A DNA stretch of 64,000 nt from Microbacterium sp. nov. GSS16. Lineage in GTDB: Bacteria > Actinomycetota > Actinomycetes > Actinomycetales > Microbacteriaceae. Below the pieces are notes generated by a model. That model did not search any database and was not told the origin of the DNA. It saw nothing but the letters and a program-made list of their open reading frames with translations. This document shows, one piece after another, positions 25,834 to 34,515 of this stretch. Every line of letters starts with the position of its first letter. The first letter of the stretch is position 1. The stretch is taken from positions 2,108,001 through 2,172,000 of the forward strand of contig NZ_CP116338.1 of NCBI RefSeq assembly GCF_028198145.1, in the 5' to 3' direction. A program made the translations under genes and the position numbers.

Positions 25834-27857
25834 CACATCACGTTCCCTATGTAGGAGTACTTCACGAACACCTCGGAGGCGATGCCGGACTGCTCCAGCA
25901 CACCCTGCAGCGCCGTCATCATGTAGTGCGAGTCCCAACCCATGTAGAGGAAGTGCGACTCGTCGAACTCGTCCCACTGGCCCTTCCAGGCCATCTCGTC
26001 GTAGAGCGGACCGCCGTGCTCAGCGCTGTAGGCGAGGGCGGCGGCGCGGTCATCGGTCCATGCACGACGGAAGATGCGGTTGAACAGAGCGCGGACGTCC
26101 TTGATCTCCCAGTGCTCGCCGCGGTACTCGCAGTAGTCGAACTCGCGCTCCCACCCGGCGGGCCACCCGCGGCGGCGCACGGCGTCGAGCACGGGTGTGA
26201 GCCCGTCGTCATCGATCTCCCCGACGTCCGGTCGGGGCCAGATCCTCAACAGCTGCGCGGTCAGACGCACGGTTCGGGCGGCGATCGCCGCCGTGTTCCA
26301 CGCCGGGACGTCCGCCAGTTCACGGGTGGCCGAGATCGAGCTGCGCGCATACGCGCGATCGCGCTTCTCGGGGAACGAGGCGCCGAACACGCGCAGGGTG
26401 AGCGAGTCCTCGAGTAGGGTGAGGTTGCCGAGAGTCGGCGTCAGCGCCCGGTGCGCATTCTGCTCGTCTTCGCTGTACTCGTTCCACGGTCGTGAGCCAT
26501 CGCCGCTCCACGACGTGGCGGGAACGGGCGGGACGATGGTCTCGACGTCGTAGTCCGACAGGTCCTCGACGCCCTCGATCCGCCCGAGCACGTACGCGGG
26601 GTGGGGGAGTTCGCCGTACTTGAGCACCGCGCTGATCCGCTCATCCGACGGAGTGATGCGGCCGATGGCGCGCATCAGCGCATCATGCCCCTCGGTGCGG
26701 GCGCGGCACAGCCGGGCGATGAGACGATCGGTCGGCAGGCCGACGATCGCGCGGCGCAGGAACAGCGCCTGCACCCACTCCAGCACGTCGATCAGCTGCT
26801 CCCGCGGAATGCTGCCGCGACGGTGATCGGCGTAGGCGCTCATCACCAGCGGATACGAGGTGCGCCCGAAGGTGTTCAGCAGGTTCAGCTGAAGGCGGAG
26901 TCCCGCGTCCGACTCGCGGGACGGGTCGAGGAGGATGCCGTAGATCTCGGCGTACTCACGCCATACCGACGCATCCGATCGCAGGTGCTCGACGTCGAGT
27001 CGGGGGAACGACCCGCGGAACGCCGCGTAGACGCCGTGCTCCCCGGCCGCGTCGATCTCGCGCCCGGTCGTCATGACGAGGTAGTGCCGCCAGAACGCGC
27101 CGATCGTCTCGCCGGTGTGCTGTTCGATCGGCAGCCAGAAATCCCGCTCGATGCGCTGCTGCTCGGCGTGGGAGAGACCCATCAGGATGTAGTTGTGAAT
27201 GAGCTCGTGGTCGCGCAGCGGCTGCCCGGTCGAGTTCAGGCTCTCGAAGATCTGCTGAGCGCTGGCCTGCGGCCCCAGAGTGATCGACACATGCTCGAGG
27301 CGCTGCAGACCGCGCCAGATGGCGGGCGCCTCGTCGGCGTGCACCTGACTGCGGAAGAAGGCGTAGTTGTCGTCGAAGCGCGATTCGCGATCGCCGTCGT
27401 CGCGCCGGTCGAGCACCACCGATTCGTACAGGCCGGCCCACGCATCGTGAGGGCGCAGCTTCGTGCGCGCGGGATCGTCTGCGCGCACCAGCACCCGCTG
27501 CAGCTCAGCTGCGAGCGCCGGGTCGCTGTCCCGGACGGTGTGGTGCAGCGCGGCGATGAGCAGCATGATCGTGGTGATCCGCTGCTGCCCGTCGATGAGG
27601 ATCAGATCGTCGTGCTCCGCACCCCCGCTTGCATGACCCGATGCGGAATCGCGGCCCGACAGGATCGAGCCGATGAAATGGCGGTGACCGTCGTCCTCAC
27701 CGGCGACCGCACGGATGTCGGAGAGCAGCTTCTCGCACCCCCCGATGTCCCATCGGTACTGGCGCTGATAGACCGGGACGACGATGTTGGTCGCGGGAGC
27801 GGAGAGCCACTCGATCGTTCCCGTCGCGTGTGCCTCGACATTGGTCGCCGTTGCCAT
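25833..27857 (-). CDS. DUF262/DUF1524 (GmrSD-like) protein with degenerate nuclease motif
   Basis: A 674-residue protein with GmrS/GmrD-type layout. Residues about 15-220 form a DUF262 (ParB/Srx-like NTPase) domain with VPVYQRQYRW, IDGQQRITT (89-95) and IFESLNSTGQPLRDHELI. Residues about 405-541 match DUF1524 with LGNLTLLE, FPEKRDRAYARSS and AARTVRLTAQLLRIWP. The usual 'EHIxPQ' catalytic His motif reads VETIVPPV, and the following 'N..sN' Asn positions read EDSLTLRVFG, so the His-Me nuclease looks inactive. Residues 545-674, with a Trp/Tyr-rich end, form a domain I cannot assign. The family includes type IV restriction enzymes. It is coupled to the hydrolase gene downstream. Confidence 0.82.
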   Translation of the reverse strand: MATATNVEAHATGTIEWLSAPATNIVVPVYQRQYRWDIGGCEKLLSDIRAVAGEDDGHRHFIGSILSGRDSASGHASGGAEHDDLILIDGQQRITTIMLLIAALHHTVRDSDPALAAELQRVLVRADDPARTKLRPHDAWAGLYESVVLDRRDDGDRESRFDDNYAFFRSQVHADEAPAIWRGLQRLEHVSITLGPQASAQQIFESLNSTGQPLRDHELIHNYILMGLSHAEQQRIERDFWLPIEQHTGETIGAFWRHYLVMTTGREIDAAGEHGVYAAFRGSFPRLDVEHLRSDASVWREYAEIYGILLDPSRESDAGLRLQLNLLNTFGRTSYPLVMSAYADHRRGSIPREQLIDVLEWVQALFLRRAIVGLPTDRLIARLCRARTEGHDALMRAIGRITPSDERISAVLKYGELPHPAYVLGRIEGVEDLSDYDVETIVPPVPATSWSGDGSRPWNEYSEDEQNAHRALTPTLGNLTLLEDSLTLRVFGASFPEKRDRAYARSSISATRELADVPAWNTAAIAARTVRLTAQLLRIWPRPDVGEIDDDGLTPVLDAVRRRGWPAGWEREFDYCEYRGEHWEIKDVRALFNRIFRRAWTDDRAAALAYSAEHGGPLYDEMAWKGQWDEFDESHFLYMGWDSHYMMTALQGVLEQSGIASEVFVKYSYIGNVM

Positions 27858-27958
27858 GACTGCGTGATTCCTCCGGACGGCGGGGTGACGAGCCGCCGGA
27901 TCGAGTCTAGTCCGGGGCGATTTTCCCCGGCCGAGCCGCCGGGGCGCGTCCAGGAGCC

Positions 27959-27977
27959 CGAGGTAGGCTTGCCTAAG
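27959..27977 (+). promoter_or_regulatory. Candidate iron-box-like (DtxR/IdeR) palindrome
   Basis: The core TAGGC-TT-GCCTA (27964-27975) is a perfect inverted repeat, and the wider CGAGGTAGGCTTGCCTAAG resembles the 19-bp DtxR/IdeR consensus. The half-site spacing is one base short. It lies about 45 bases before the dioxygenase-like start, near where a -35 would be. Confidence 0.4.
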
Positions 27978-28016
27978 TAGGGCCTGTTAAAACGTGCTGG
28001 CCCATTACGAAAGGAC

Positions 28017-28802
28017 ATGACTCAGATCATGGGATACATCAAGTCCGCAGCCCTCGAAGACAAGGGATTCGTCATCCTCGACAGCTACGGCGGGGAGATG
28101 GACCCGAAGGAATGGCTCGACATCGAGTATGTCGACTGGAAGTCTTCGGGCGACACCCGCTTCTCACCTCTCGCCAGCGCGAAGGGCGAGATCGAGTGCA
28201 ACGGCTTCTGGAACCACAAGCCGCCGCGCACCGACAAGGACGGGGTCTGGATCGACTCGCAGACCGCGATCGCTCCGACCCTGACCGCTCGCGCCAAGGA
28301 GCCGGGTGCCAACGTCGGTCGCTGCCGTGTCATCGAGCTGCAGCCCACGCCGTACGGCGAGTGCCTCTACAACCTGCACCAGGACGACAACAACCGTCTC
28401 AACCCCGACGGCACAGGCTGGGTCGTGCGCGGGTTCTTCAACCTCACCGACGACAAGGACAGCTACTTCGTCCTGCGTGAGAACCGCACCGACCCGAGCA
28501 TCGAGTACCGCATCGCGCTTCCCGCCGGCGCTCAGCTCATCGTCGACACCCAGCGTCTGTGGCACGCCACCACCCACAACGGCACCGAGCCGCGCTACTG
28601 CCTGATCACCTCGTGGGAGTCGGGCCCCGAGCTCGATGCCTACATCGAGAAGTACCACGGCACCGACCAGCACGAGCAGGTCGAGGTGCCGCAGGACGTG
28701 CTCGAGGCCGGCTACGCGGAGCAGGCTCGTCGTGATGCCGCTCGCGCCGCCTACTACGCAGCCAAGGGGCAGCAGGCCAAGCTCGCGATGAGCGAGGCGT
28801 AA
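28017..28802 (+). CDS. Putative Fe(II)/2-oxoglutarate dioxygenase-like protein
   Basis: A 261-residue cytosolic protein that I cannot name by family. It shows the facial-triad pattern of Fe(II)/2OG dioxygenases: H121-x-D123 in LYNLHQDDNN, His183 in DTQRLWHATTH, and Arg193 ten residues later in EPRYCLITSW, the usual 2OG-binding position. VVRGFFNLTDD and EYRIALPAGAQLIVD would be core strands. The C-terminal 60 residues are helical and Ala/Glu-rich. ATG 28017 lies one base after AAAGGA, which is very close; Met5 at 28029 is an alternative. An iron-box-like palindrome lies upstream and a strong terminator follows. Confidence 0.6.
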   Translation: MTQIMGYIKSAALEDKGFVILDSYGGEMDPKEWLDIEYVDWKSSGDTRFSPLASAKGEIECNGFWNHKPPRTDKDGVWIDSQTAIAPTLTARAKEPGANVGRCRVIELQPTPYGECLYNLHQDDNNRLNPDGTGWVVRGFFNLTDDKDSYFVLRENRTDPSIEYRIALPAGAQLIVDTQRLWHATTHNGTEPRYCLITSWESGPELDAYIEKYHGTDQHEQVEVPQDVLEAGYAEQARRDAARAAYYAAKGQQAKLAMSEA

Positions 28803-28818
28803 CCCTTCTGTCTACAAC

Positions 28819-28855
28819 GACGGCGGCCTCGGTCATCACGACCGGGGCCGCCGTC
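28819..28855 (+). terminator. Strong hairpin terminator after the dioxygenase-like gene
   Basis: A 16-bp stem (28819-28834 with 28840-28855, one non-Watson-Crick pair) closes a 5-base loop, ATCAC. It lies 16 bases after the stop. Confidence 0.9.
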
Positions 28856-28873
28856 GCATGCGGAATGACAATC

Positions 28874-28902
28874 TTGTGATTCGCGCTGTTCTGGGCGATA
28901 AT
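28874..28902 (+). promoter_or_regulatory. Consensus-like promoter of the DUF3145 gene
   Basis: TTGTGA at 28874-28879 and GATAAT at 28897-28902 are exactly 17 bases apart, the closest match to a housekeeping sigma promoter in the window. About 70 bases of leader follow before the ATG. Confidence 0.65.
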
Positions 28903-28979
28903 CGCCGTACAACCGCATAGTTCGCCGCATCTTCGGATCAGGTCGTAGGGGAAGACGTACCTGATGAAACGGAGAGATC

Positions 28980-29483
28980 ATGGCGACGGGATACGCACGC
29001 GGAGTGGTGTTCATCCACTCCGCTCCACGCGCGCTCTGCCCGCACCTCGAGTGGGCGGTAGGACGCGCCATCGGTCGTGCCGTCAGCTTCGAATGGAGCG
29101 ACCAGCCGGTGCAGCAGGGCACCCGCCGCGCGGAGTTCTACTGGGACGCGCCCGCCGGGACGGGAGCTGCGCTTGCGACGGCGATCCGCGGCTGGGAGCA
29201 CCTGCGCTTCGAGGTCTCGGAGGATCCGACCCCGGGCAGCGAGGGCGGCCGGTGGCTGCACACGCCCGATCTCGGGATCCACTACGCCCAGACCGACTCC
29301 GCGGGCAACATCGTGATCGGCGAGGACCGGATCCGCTATGCGATGGAGATCGCGGCGGGCAATGCGTCCGAGCTGCAGCGCGAGCTGGATGTCGCGCTCG
29401 GCTCGGCATGGGACGAGGAGCTCGAGCCGTTCCGGCACGCGGGCGACGACACGCACGTCGTCTGGCTGCACAAGGTGGGTTGA
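28980..29483 (+). CDS. DUF3145 family protein
   Basis: A 167-residue protein of the actinobacterial DUF3145 family. It reads GVVFIHSAPRALCPHLEWAVGRAIGRAVSFEWSDQPVQQGTRRAEFYWDAPAGTGAALATAIRGWEHLRFEVSEDPTPGSEGGRWLHTPDLGIHYAQTDSAGNIVIGEDRIRYAM, all family blocks. Its function is not known to me. The gene sits at the end of the fatty-acid synthesis block in convergent orientation to fabF; a link to lipid metabolism is a guess from position. It has its own strong promoter (28874-28902), and a shared terminator separates it from fabF. Confidence 0.9.
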   Translation: MATGYARGVVFIHSAPRALCPHLEWAVGRAIGRAVSFEWSDQPVQQGTRRAEFYWDAPAGTGAALATAIRGWEHLRFEVSEDPTPGSEGGRWLHTPDLGIHYAQTDSAGNIVIGEDRIRYAMEIAAGNASELQRELDVALGSAWDEELEPFRHAGDDTHVVWLHKVG

Positions 29484-29569
29484 CTCGGGCACAGGCGTGC
29501 GGGAGAGGCGCGAGTAGCGGGATCCGGTGGGGGCACCCGGAGACCGGGGAAGCGAATCTCCCGCATCAG

Positions 29570-29602
29570 ACGAAGCCCCCGCCGGAAAGGCGGGGGCTTC
29601 GT
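29570..29602. terminator. Bidirectional terminator between the DUF3145 gene and fabF
   Basis: A perfect 14-bp stem (29570-29583 with 29589-29602, ACGAAGCCCCCGCC and its complement) closes a GGAAA loop. It lies between two convergent genes and can end both. Confidence 0.9.
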
Positions 29603-29628
29603 GATGTCCGCAGGCGAGTCGTCCGGCG

Positions 29629-30864
29629 TCAGGCGCTGCGGAAGGCGACGACGGCGTTGTGGCCGCCGAAGCCGAACGAGTTGCTGATCGCGAGCAGGTC
29701 GCCGTCGCCGAGCGGCTGCGGCTCGGTGGAGAGCTTGAAGGGCACGGCGGGGTCGGGCTCGGTCATGTTGATCGTCGGGGGAGCGATGCGGTCGCGCAGC
29801 GCGAGGATGGTGAACACGGCCTCGAGCGCCCCCGTGCCGCCGAGCAGGTGGCCCGTCGACGCCTTGGTCGCCGACACGGGGATCTCGTCGATGCGGTCTC
29901 CGAAGACGCGCTTGAGGGCCTCGTACTCGTTCGGGTCGCCGACCGGGGTGGAGGTGGCGTGAGCGTTGATGTGCGCGACCTCGTCCGGCGACGCGCCCGC
30001 CTGCGCGAGAGCCGCCTCGACCGCGCGTGCGGCGCCGGCGCCCTCCGGGTCGTTCCCGGTGATGTGGTACGAGTCGGCTGTCACTCCGCCGCCCACCACG
30101 TACGCGTAGATCTTCGCGCCGCGGGCCTTGGCGTGCTCCTCGGTCTCGAGGACGAGTGCGGCCCCGCCTTCACCCATCACGAAGCCGTCGCGGTCGATCG
30201 CACCGGGGCGGGATGCCGTCGCCGGGTCGTCGTTGCGCCGGGAAAGCGCCTGGGCGGAAGCGAACGACGCCATGGTGATCGGGTGGATCGCCGACTCGGC
30301 ACCACCGGCGATCACGACATCGGCGAGGCCGTCCTGCAGGTGCTCGTACGCGTTCGCGATCGACTCGGTGCTCGACGCGCATGCGCTGACGACAGTGCGG
30401 GCGAAGGCCTTCGCATTGAAGTGGAGGGAGAGGTTGCCGGCGCCGGCGTTCGGCATCAGCATGGGGACGGTCAGCGGCATGACGCGCCGCGGTCCCTTCT
30501 CGCGAAGAGTGTCCCAGGCGTCGAGCAGCGTCCAGACGCCGCCGATGCCGGTCGCCCAGTCGACGCCCAGTCGCTCGGGGGCGACGTCGGGTGCACCGGC
30601 GTCCTCCCACGCCTCGCGGGCCGCGATCATCGCGAACTGGGTCGACGGGTCGAGGCGCTTCGCCTCATGCCGGGGCAGCACCTCCTCGGGACGCACGCTG
30701 GCCTCCGCGGCGAAGTGCACGGGGATCTGATACTTCTCGATCCAGTCGTGCGGCAGCGTGCGGGTGCCGGACCGGCCGGCGAGCAGGTTCGCCCAGTTCT
30801 CGGGAGCCGTGCCGCCCAGAGCGGACGTGGCGCCGATGCCGGTGACGACGATGCGCTTGGTCAT
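29629..30864 (-). CDS. fabF: Beta-ketoacyl-ACP synthase II
   Basis: A 411-residue thiolase-fold condensing enzyme that elongates acyl-ACP with malonyl-ACP in type II fatty-acid synthesis. The start TKRIVVTGIGATSALG is standard. The catalytic Cys is in VVSACASSTESI. The two His are in NAHATSTPVGD and ASTGHLLGGTGA. GFGGHNAVVAF ends the fold. ATG 30864 follows a GAAGGACCCC ribosome site, and a longer frame adds 15 unrelated residues. It is the last gene of fabD-fabH-acpP-fabF, 79 bases after acpP, and is closed by the terminator at 29570-29602. Confidence 0.95.
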   Translation of the reverse strand: MTKRIVVTGIGATSALGGTAPENWANLLAGRSGTRTLPHDWIEKYQIPVHFAAEASVRPEEVLPRHEAKRLDPSTQFAMIAAREAWEDAGAPDVAPERLGVDWATGIGGVWTLLDAWDTLREKGPRRVMPLTVPMLMPNAGAGNLSLHFNAKAFARTVVSACASSTESIANAYEHLQDGLADVVIAGGAESAIHPITMASFASAQALSRRNDDPATASRPGAIDRDGFVMGEGGAALVLETEEHAKARGAKIYAYVVGGGVTADSYHITGNDPEGAGAARAVEAALAQAGASPDEVAHINAHATSTPVGDPNEYEALKRVFGDRIDEIPVSATKASTGHLLGGTGALEAVFTILALRDRIAPPTINMTEPDPAVPFKLSTEPQPLGDGDLLAISNSFGFGGHNAVVAFRSA

Positions 30865-30943
30865 GGGGGTCCTTCGTGAGGAGGAGGGATCGGTGCAGGA
30901 GGATGCCACGCCCCGCGGTCCGCGGGGGTGGCATCCGCAGGTG

Positions 30944-31192
30944 TTACTCCTGGCCGGCGACGATGAAGTTCACGGCGTCGGCGACGGTCTTGAGGTTCTT
31001 GACCTCGTCGTCGGGGATGGTCACGCCGAACTTCTCCTCGGCGTTGACGACGATCGTCATCATCGAGATCGAGTCGATGTCGAGGTCGTCGGTGAACGAC
31101 TTCTCCATCGTGACCTCGGACGCGTCGATGCCCGTCTCGTCGGTGACCAGCTCAGCAAGGCCGGCGAGGACCTCGTCGTTGGTGAGAGCCAT
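30944..31192 (-). CDS. acpP: Acyl carrier protein
   Basis: An 82-residue acidic four-helix protein that carries growing acyl chains on 4'-phosphopantetheine. The attachment motif is DLDIDSISMM; the Ser of 'DS' takes the prosthetic group. Ile follows it instead of the commoner Leu. FGVTIPDDEVKNLKTVADAVNFI is the usual second half. ATG 31192 follows AGTAGGAAACACC. It lies 64 bases after fabH and before fabF, the standard actinobacterial order. Confidence 0.96.
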   Translation of the reverse strand: MALTNDEVLAGLAELVTDETGIDASEVTMEKSFTDDLDIDSISMMTIVVNAEEKFGVTIPDDEVKNLKTVADAVNFIVAGQE

Positions 31193-31256
31193 GGTGTTTC
31201 CTACTTTCTCGGAATGGGTTGAACCGGTGAACAGTCTAGGGAAGGCGCGCACCCGA

Positions 31257-32255
31257 TCAGGGGAGCACGACCACCTGCGCGCCGAAGACCAGGCCGGCGC
31301 CGAATCCGATCTGCAGCGCCAGGCCGCCGCTCAGCTCCGGGTGCTCCTCGAGCAGACGGTGCGTCGCAAGCGGGATCGAGGCGGCCGAGGTGTTGCCGGT
31401 GGTCTCGATGTCGCGCGCGATGACGGTGCTCTCGGGCAGCCTCAGCTGCTTGGCGAACTCCTCGATGATTCGCATGTTCGCCTGGTGGGGGATGAATGCG
31501 GCGAGGTCGGATGCCTCGATGCCGGCCCGCTCGAGCGCTTCGCGAGCGACCTTGGCCATCTCCCACACGGCCCAGCGGAACACGCTCGGCCCCTCCTGGC
31601 GGAGAGTCGGCCAGGGCGCCTTCCCGTCGCGGAAGTCGGTGAGGGTGTGGTTCATGCCCACGAGGTCGGACTTCGAGCCGTCCGAGCCCCAGATGGTCGC
31701 GGAGATGCCCGGTGTCTCGCTCGGACCGATCACCACGGCTCCGGCTCCGTCACCGAGCAGGAAGGAGATGCTGCGATCGGTGGGGTCGACGACGTCGGAG
31801 AGCTTCTCGGCGCCGATGACGACGGCGTGTCGGGCGGCTCCGGCGCGGATGAGCGCGTCCGCCTGCGCGATGGCGTAGGCGTACCCGGCGCAGGCGGCGT
31901 TCATGTCGTACGCCGCCGCGGGGGTCGCACCGATGCGGTCGGCCACGATGGCGGCCACCGAGGGGGTCTGCTTCGGGTTGCTGATCGTGGCGACGATCAC
32001 GAGGTCGATCTCGGCCGGATCGACGCCCGAGCGCTCGACGGCCTCCTTCGCCGCGGCGGTGGACAGCTCGATCACGCTCGTCTCGGCGACGGCGCGGGTG
32101 CGGGTGATGATGCCCGTGCGCTGCCGGATCCACTCGTCGCTGGAGTCGATCGGCCCGACCAGGTCGTCGTTGGGCACGGCGTTCTCGCCGCGCGCTGCGC
32201 CGACCGAGTAGATGCGCGTGTAGGCGGGGCCGGTGGCCTGCTTGAGAGTGCTCAC
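31257..32255 (-). CDS. fabH: Beta-ketoacyl-ACP synthase III
   Basis: A 332-residue condensing enzyme that starts fatty-acid synthesis by joining an acyl-CoA primer with malonyl-ACP. The catalytic Cys lies in DMNAACAGYAYAIAQ. The His is in AAFIPHQANMRII and the Asn in ETTGNTSAASIPLA, so the Cys-His-Asn triad is complete. SSDEWIRQRTGI is a conserved N-terminal block. Actinobacterial FabH often prefers branched primers; that cannot be read here. The GTG start overlaps the fabD stop by four bases (GTGA), showing coupling. Confidence 0.95.
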   Translation of the reverse strand: MSTLKQATGPAYTRIYSVGAARGENAVPNDDLVGPIDSSDEWIRQRTGIITRTRAVAETSVIELSTAAAKEAVERSGVDPAEIDLVIVATISNPKQTPSVAAIVADRIGATPAAAYDMNAACAGYAYAIAQADALIRAGAARHAVVIGAEKLSDVVDPTDRSISFLLGDGAGAVVIGPSETPGISATIWGSDGSKSDLVGMNHTLTDFRDGKAPWPTLRQEGPSVFRWAVWEMAKVAREALERAGIEASDLAAFIPHQANMRIIEEFAKQLRLPESTVIARDIETTGNTSAASIPLATHRLLEEHPELSGGLALQIGFGAGLVFGAQVVVLP

Positions 32256-33187
32256 GAGACTGCTCCGTTCTGCGATGCCCCGGCGAGCAGCTCAGCCGCT
32301 GCGTCGAGGTCGTCGGGGGTCTTCACTGCGACATTCGGCACGCCTCGCAGGCCGCGCTTGGCCAGGCCGGAGAGCGCGCCGGCCGGCGCGACCTCGATGA
32401 AGCCGGTGATGCCCGCGTCGATGAACGACGTCATGCACAGGTCCCAGCGCACCGGGGACGACACCTGGGTCACGATGCGTTCGAGTGCGTCGCGCCCTGA
32501 GTCGACGACGGCGCCGTCTCGATTCGACCACAGGGTGAGGGTCGGCTCGCCAGCCGGGACGTCCGACACGGCGGCGCGCAGCGTGTCGACGGCGGAGGAC
32601 ATGTACGAGGTGTGGAATGCGCCCGCGACCTGCAGCGGCATCACACGCACGCCGCGCGGAGCCCGTTCGGCCAGCTGTGCGAGCGCGGGCAGCGCGCCTG
32701 CGGCGACGATCTGGCCGGCCACGTTGTAGTTCGCGGGAGTGAGCTCGAGCTCTTCGAGCAGCGCGAGGACGTCGTCGGCGTCTCCGCCGAGCACGGCGCT
32801 CATCCCGGTCGGGGTCTGCGCCGCGGCATCCGCCATCGCGCGTCCGCGGATGCCGACCAGCCGCATCGCGTCGTCGGCGGTCAGCACCTCGGCGCCGGCC
32901 AGGGCGGCGAGCTCGCCCACCGAGTGACCGGCCGCTCCGTCCGGCCGACGGCCGGCGCGCCGGGACAGCTGGTCTGCCGCGACCAGCGAGGCCGCGACGA
33001 TGAGCGGCTGTGCGATGCGGGTGTCGCGGATGGTCTCGGCGTCCGATTCGGTGCCGTGCGCGATCAGATCGACCTCGGCGGCCTCCGAGTAGGCGGCCAG
33101 CTGGTCGGCGACTCCGTCGAGCTCGAGCCAGGGGGCGAGGAAGCCGGGAGTCTGAGAGCCCTGTCCGGGCGATGCGACGACGATCAC
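32252..33187 (-). CDS. fabD: Malonyl-CoA:ACP transacylase
   Basis: A 311-residue acyltransferase that loads malonyl groups from CoA onto ACP. It begins VIVVASPGQGSQTPGFL. The active Ser is in AAGHSVGELAAL (GHSxG). GAFHTSYM supplies the catalytic His and the 'GAFHT' specificity loop, and the Arg that binds the malonyl carboxylate is expected in GIRGRAM. GTG 33187 is preferred: CAGACT (33199-33194) plus six bases precede it, making an internal leaderless start after fasR. The longer in-frame ATG would span that promoter. Confidence 0.95.
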   Translation of the reverse strand: MIVVASPGQGSQTPGFLAPWLELDGVADQLAAYSEAAEVDLIAHGTESDAETIRDTRIAQPLIVAASLVAADQLSRRAGRRPDGAAGHSVGELAALAGAEVLTADDAMRLVGIRGRAMADAAAQTPTGMSAVLGGDADDVLALLEELELTPANYNVAGQIVAAGALPALAQLAERAPRGVRVMPLQVAGAFHTSYMSSAVDTLRAAVSDVPAGEPTLTLWSNRDGAVVDSGRDALERIVTQVSSPVRWDLCMTSFIDAGITGFIEVAPAGALSGLAKRGLRGVPNVAVKTPDDLDAAAELLAGASQNGAVS

Positions 33188-33296
33188 CAGACCAGTCTGC
33201 CAACGATCAGGCGTGGGTGGTGGATGAAACATCACAACAATCGCCAGATCGATTGTGCGTGGCGCACATGTCCCGCGCGTGCGGAGAGCTCTCCGA

Positions 33297-34511
33297 TCAG
33301 CGGCGCCGCGCCACGGTGCGCCGTCGTGACGGCTCGGCGCTGCCGATCGACCCGAGGATCAGCGCCGTCTGCAGGATCAGCGCCTCGCGCGGACCGGTCG
33401 CGTCCCAGCCGATCACCTCGGTGACGCGCTTGAGTCGATAGCGCACCGTGTTCGGGTGCACGAACAGCTCGCGCGCCGTCGCCTCGAGCGATCGGCCGTT
33501 GTCGAGGTAACTCCACAGCGTCGTGACCAGATCGGTGGAATGCGCCTGCAGGGGCCGGAAGATCCGCTCGATGAGCGTCTGCTTCGCCAGCGTGTCGCCG
33601 GCCAGCGCGCGCTCGGGCAGCAGGTCGTCGGCCTCGACCGGGCGGGGTGCTCCGCGCCAGGCGCGTGCGACGGCGAAGCCGGCGAGGGCGGCACGGGCGC
33701 TCTGCCCGGCGTCGACGAGGGCGCTCACCGGGGGTCCGAGCACCACGTACCCGGGGCCGAACGAGGGCTCCAGGCGCTGCGCGATCTCGCTGAACGGCAG
33801 CTCCTCGCCCTCGTCCTCCTTGCCGGCGACACGGGCGCGGCCGATGACGAGCACGAGGCGCGAACCCTGCACGCCGATCAGCACATCGACCGACATGCGC
33901 CGCGCGGTGCGCCGCACGAGGTCGACGTCGAACTGCGGGGGAGTCGTGCCGACGATGACGCTGACCTCGCCATGGCCGTGCCAGCCGAGGGCGGCGATGC
34001 GGCTGGGCAGCTCCTCGTCGGCCTCGCCGGTGAGGATCGAGTCGACTACGAGGGCCTCGAGCCGCGCATCCCACAGCCCCCGGGCCTCGGCGGCGCGGGC
34101 GTACACGTCAGCCGAGGCGAACGCGACGTCGCGCGAGTACAGCAGGATCGCCTCGCGCAGATCCTCCCCGCGTCCCGCGACTCGCTCCTCAGTGACCTCG
34201 ACCGTGACGCGGATCAGCTGCAGGGTCTGCTGCAGGCTGACGCTGCGCAGCAGCTCACGGGGAGCCGCGGCGAAGATGTCGGCGGCGATCCAGGGCGTGG
34301 ACGTCGGATCCTCGTACCACTGGATGAACGAGGTGATGCCGGCCTGGGCCACCAGCCCGACGGCGGAGCGTCGGGCCGGTGGCATGTCGGCGTACCACGG
34401 CAGGGTGTCCTCGAGCCGCTTGATCGTCACCGTGGCGATGTCGCCGGAGATCCGGCGCAGCCAGGCGAGAGTCGCGGCCTTGTCCATGGCCTGCTGGGAG
34501 GTACTGCTCAC
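33297..34511 (-). CDS. fasR: PucR-type regulator of fatty-acid synthesis (FasR-like)
   Basis: A 404-residue transcription factor with a C-terminal PucR/CdaR helix-turn-helix (NGRSLEATARELFVHPNTVRYRLKRVTEVIG). The N-terminal and central parts form a GGDEF-like sensor region (about residues 165-290) without catalytic residues. Streptomyces FasR has this layout and lies directly upstream of fabD-fabH-acpP-fabF, where it activates the operon. The same position is seen here, so the name rests on both domain and context. It starts with GTG four bases after the aceE stop, so it probably shares the aceE transcript. The fabD start is 110 bases downstream. Confidence 0.85.
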   Translation of the reverse strand: MSSTSQQAMDKAATLAWLRRISGDIATVTIKRLEDTLPWYADMPPARRSAVGLVAQAGITSFIQWYEDPTSTPWIAADIFAAAPRELLRSVSLQQTLQLIRVTVEVTEERVAGRGEDLREAILLYSRDVAFASADVYARAAEARGLWDARLEALVVDSILTGEADEELPSRIAALGWHGHGEVSVIVGTTPPQFDVDLVRRTARRMSVDVLIGVQGSRLVLVIGRARVAGKEDEGEELPFSEIAQRLEPSFGPGYVVLGPPVSALVDAGQSARAALAGFAVARAWRGAPRPVEADDLLPERALAGDTLAKQTLIERIFRPLQAHSTDLVTTLWSYLDNGRSLEATARELFVHPNTVRYRLKRVTEVIGWDATGPREALILQTALILGSIGSAEPSRRRTVARRR

Positions 34512-34515
34512 AGGT

